Shown here: in pieces, positions 61,797-64,000 of the stretch | Layout: every line of letters starts with the position of its first letter | How positions within the stretch are numbered: the stretch's first letter is position 1 | NCBI GenBank assembly: GCA_039720395.1 | Contig: CM077829.1 | Coordinates: 24,941,955 to 25,005,954 of the forward strand | Direction of reading: 5' to 3' | DNA from: Liquidambar formosana | Lineage: Eukaryota > Streptophyta > Magnoliopsida > Saxifragales > Altingiaceae | Length of the DNA stretch: 64,000 nt | Made by a program: the position numbers and the translations under genes | Notes under the pieces: model-generated | The model's database searches: none | Told to the model about the DNA's origin: nothing | What the model saw: only the letters and a program-made list of their open reading frames with translations

Positions 61797-61905
61797 TATA
61801 CTACCTATAAAAAGGTGAATGTGAGAAAAACTCTTGATTGACTAATATACCCTTATTTTAAATTTTAAATTTTAAATACACAATTACCCTTATTTAACCT
61901 ATTAG
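61797..61905 (+). mobile_element. Helitron 5'-end fragment of the same family
   Basis: TATACTACCTATAAAAAGGT, GAATGTGAGAAAAACTCTTG and ATTGACTAATATACCC match the first 100 bases of Helitron-1 and Helitron-3, but the TC start is absorbed in a (TA)n tract and no separate CTAG hairpin end was found before Helitron-3. It is a truncated copy, or its 3' end was lost. Confidence 0.65.
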
Positions 61906-62860
61906 GAATGTTTATTTTTCAGCACAAAATGAAAGAAAACCCTTAACAAAAATGATAAAGACAGTACTACCTTCATCATAGAAAACCCTATTTAGTTATA
62001 ATTTTGACTCCGAAGTATCCGTCTATCTGCCTCCCACCTCCCTTCTACACGTAAGTTTCTTCACTTCTTTCTTTTCCTGCATCTCTTTCTATGCCCTATG
62101 ACTTGCAGAGTCAATCTCTCTCTTATTTTATATTCGAGATTTATTGGAATCTCACGTGCGTCACAATCTTTGCAGGGTATAGGATGGTTAAGCTAATCCA
62201 TAACAAAGTTACTACTTCTGATCAAGTGGGTACTCACTTGTGAATCTAATGAAGACGGTAAGGTCATAGTTTTATTTTATGATATTTGCATCTCTTCAAT
62301 TTATTTTTGTTTTTTTTTTTTTTTTTTAGTACAATATAAATCTGAAGCAATACCTTCTTTGGTTTGGAAAATTGTAACCCTCAACCAAAATTTAGGTATA
62401 AGTTTCAACAACTTTTGATTGACGATCTTATCCTCACTTAAAATTATAAATCCATTTTAACACACATTAGAAATTGATTTATATTATAAACTGATTTGTT
62501 TAAATGATAGAAACAAATGAATTAAGAATTAGGTATATAAATTTCATTAGGATTAATTTAGTTTATTTATATAAAAGGATGATTTCACATAAAACAACGA
62601 CACCCAATTTTTTTTTTTTTTTTTCCAATAAAAACCCTACACACTATATGTATTTTCGTAATATCCATGTGTTTGTGTCTATGTTACTATTATATATAAT
62701 CGAAGTGTCCACAAAAGTAATAGAATCATCAGCATGTATAATTGATTGGTGCTTGCATACTTACATTGCACACACATACGCCATGTCATAATTTAATGAT
62801 GGGTTGAATTTTAAGGAACGTAAGGGCAGGGATTAAGGGCCCAAAACTTTAAAATATCTA

Positions 62861-63698
62861 TCTATACTACCTATAAAAAGCTGAATGTGAGAAAAACTTT
62901 TGATCGACTAATATACCCTTATTTTAAATTTTAAATAAATAACTATCCTTCTGCACCCTTTTAATCTTATTGTAATTGAATAGATGACAACTACTATTAT
63001 AGTAAAGTTTATATAGGAGACATCTATACTCTTGTAGTTAACTTATACATGAAATATTTTTATTTGTATTTCATTAGAGTTCTATGCAAAGTCATTCTTT
63101 AACTTTTTCATTGTGAATGGATGTTTCTCCATCAAAACTTTAAAGGAAATAGCAAGATTTATTGGTTTTCAATTGGTAGAGGTTAGAATTTAGTAAGCTT
63201 GAATTCATTGTTTTTCTCCATAACTTGTATAATGATCATTTTATGATTATGATATATTTACGAAATTCATCAATGTTATTTTGACTTGTACAAATAGCTT
63301 ACTTATTTTATTTTATTTTATTCGAACTCATCAATTACCAAAATATAATGCCTTCAACTTATTAAGCAACGGCATTTTTGTAAATTGGTGACAATACATA
63401 TCTTCAATAATGATTTTTTTTTTATTTATTTAAATTTTCATTTCAAATTGTTGAAGTTTTGTGGTTAATCAATATAATATTGTGTTACTATATATTATTA
63501 GGAATTATTATATTCTAAATTTATTTGTAACTAACTGAAAATTTTTCAAATTAGTTATACTACTTGCTATAAGTTTCATTAGAAGTAAAAATCTAACCAA
63601 ACCAATAATAATATCTAATTCTTTAAAAGTTATTCTTTCATTTATATTTCATATTATTGAAAAATAGTCACGTGCAACGCACGTGTGCCTACATCTAG
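62861..63698 (+). mobile_element. Helitron-3, compact non-autonomous copy
   Basis: The 5' end TCTATACTACC at 62861 follows host A (62860); the 3' end CTAG (63695-63698) precedes host T (63699). The hairpin CACGTGC-AAC-GCACGTG at 63669-63685 precedes the end by 9 bases. At 838 bp, without tandem arrays or nested elements, it is the best model for the ancestral short form of this family. No coding. Confidence 0.92.
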
Positions 63699-63715
63699 TG
63701 TATATATATATATAT

Positions 63716-63890
63716 ACGGTTATGTTCCCATCAACACGTGTTGATATAAGTTATATCAGTACCATGCATTGGAGGTTGTACCCCTTGCATTGGTCTAATG
63801 TACCTCATATCCTACTAATGCACAAGGTACAACTCCCAATGTGGGTGTTGATATAAGTTATATCAACACGTGCTTACCTAATCATCATCC
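63716..63890. mobile_element. Fold-back MITE with TGATATAAGTTATATCA palindromes, best preserved copy
   Basis: Left arm ACACGTGTTGATATAAGTTA and the inverted right arm, with GGTTGTACCCCTTGCATTGG and CACAAGGTACAACTCCCAAT in the middle. (TA)n on both sides. It starts 17 bases after the end of Helitron-3. About 170 bp, close to 32543-32709. Confidence 0.85.
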
Positions 63891-64000
63891 TATATATATA
63901 TAATAGAGTAACATTATGGGCAGCCACTTGGCGCCTTTTTATGTAACCACATGGTGCCTTCTTTGATTTTCTAAATTATTTTTATTTTATAAATTCTTAT

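Larger units (their letters stand above)
60978..64000. other. Upstream intron or 5' flank of SGT1, filled with Helitron and MITE DNA
   Basis: No TPR exon of SGT1 could be found here. An intron of at least 3 kb, continuing past the window edge, is the simplest reading since the 60977 acceptor (TTGTTCAG) is intact. Identified contents: Helitron 5' fragment (61797-), Helitron-3, one MITE, a (TA)n tract at about 61777-61799. Confidence 0.5.

Noticed and set aside
1..64000. CRISPR arrays, prokaryotic operons, phage or tRNA/rRNA genes
   Set aside because: None seen; repeats present are plant transposons and microsatellites, and the genes have plant introns.

Overview
The window is nuclear DNA from a flowering plant, most likely a eudicot. 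It is AT-rich and full of transposons, with long introns, GT-AG splice sites and plant-type protein families (GH9 cellulase, SGT1, a WDR7-like WD40 protein, FAR1-type DNA-binding domain, plant L1 LINE, Copia, Gypsy, Helitron, MULE, hAT, Harbinger and Stowaway elements). No prokaryotic operon, CRISPR array or phage signal is present, and I found no tRNA or rRNA gene.

Three host genes can be built exon by exon, all on the minus strand. (1) 12356-14921: a secreted GH9 endo-1,4-beta-glucanase, 8 exons, 511 codons, with all family catalytic motifs. (2) 24476-37345: a WDR7 / rabconnectin-3 beta type WD40 protein, 9 exons, about 1,523 codons over 12.9 kb, with transposons in its introns. (3) 56035-60977: the C-terminal half of the HSP90 co-chaperone SGT1 (variable, CS and SGS regions). 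Its N-terminal TPR exons are not in the window; either they lie beyond position 64000 behind an intron of at least 3 kb, or they are lost.

The rest is mostly nested mobile DNA. 0-4.7 kb: a long-TIR MULE-type element carrying a FAR1-like gene fragment, which a 2.6-kb Helitron splits at an A/T dinucleotide. 5-8 kb: a LINE broken by a hAT-like element that itself contains a fold-back MULE MITE. 11.4-12.1 kb: a second LINE tail. 15.7-20.1 kb: a long-TIR element enclosing an internally deleted Copia with intact LTRs and TSD. 21-23.4 kb: a hAT MITE with a perfect 8-bp TSD and further MULE MITEs. 39.8-41.7 kb: a solo LTR containing a MULE. 42.5-43 kb: a degraded RPA-like fragment. 44.8-50.3 kb: a three-level nest of an LTR, a Helitron inside it and a MULE inside that. 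51.1-53.3 kb: a solo Gypsy-type LTR with a perfect 5-bp TSD. 53.3-54.9 kb: Harbinger and Stowaway MITEs. 61.8-63.9 kb: more Helitron and MITE copies in or upstream of SGT1.

No clearly new multi-gene system is visible. The points most worth following are the exact Helitron disruption of a FAR1 domain inside a MULE, a local Helitron family with shared termini, arrays of 14-bp perfect dyads at equivalent places in two unrelated LTRs (one dyad also sits in MULE TIRs), a duplicated TATA segment in front of the GH9 gene, and a SINE-like insertion with a perfect 15-bp TSD in an SGT1 intron.
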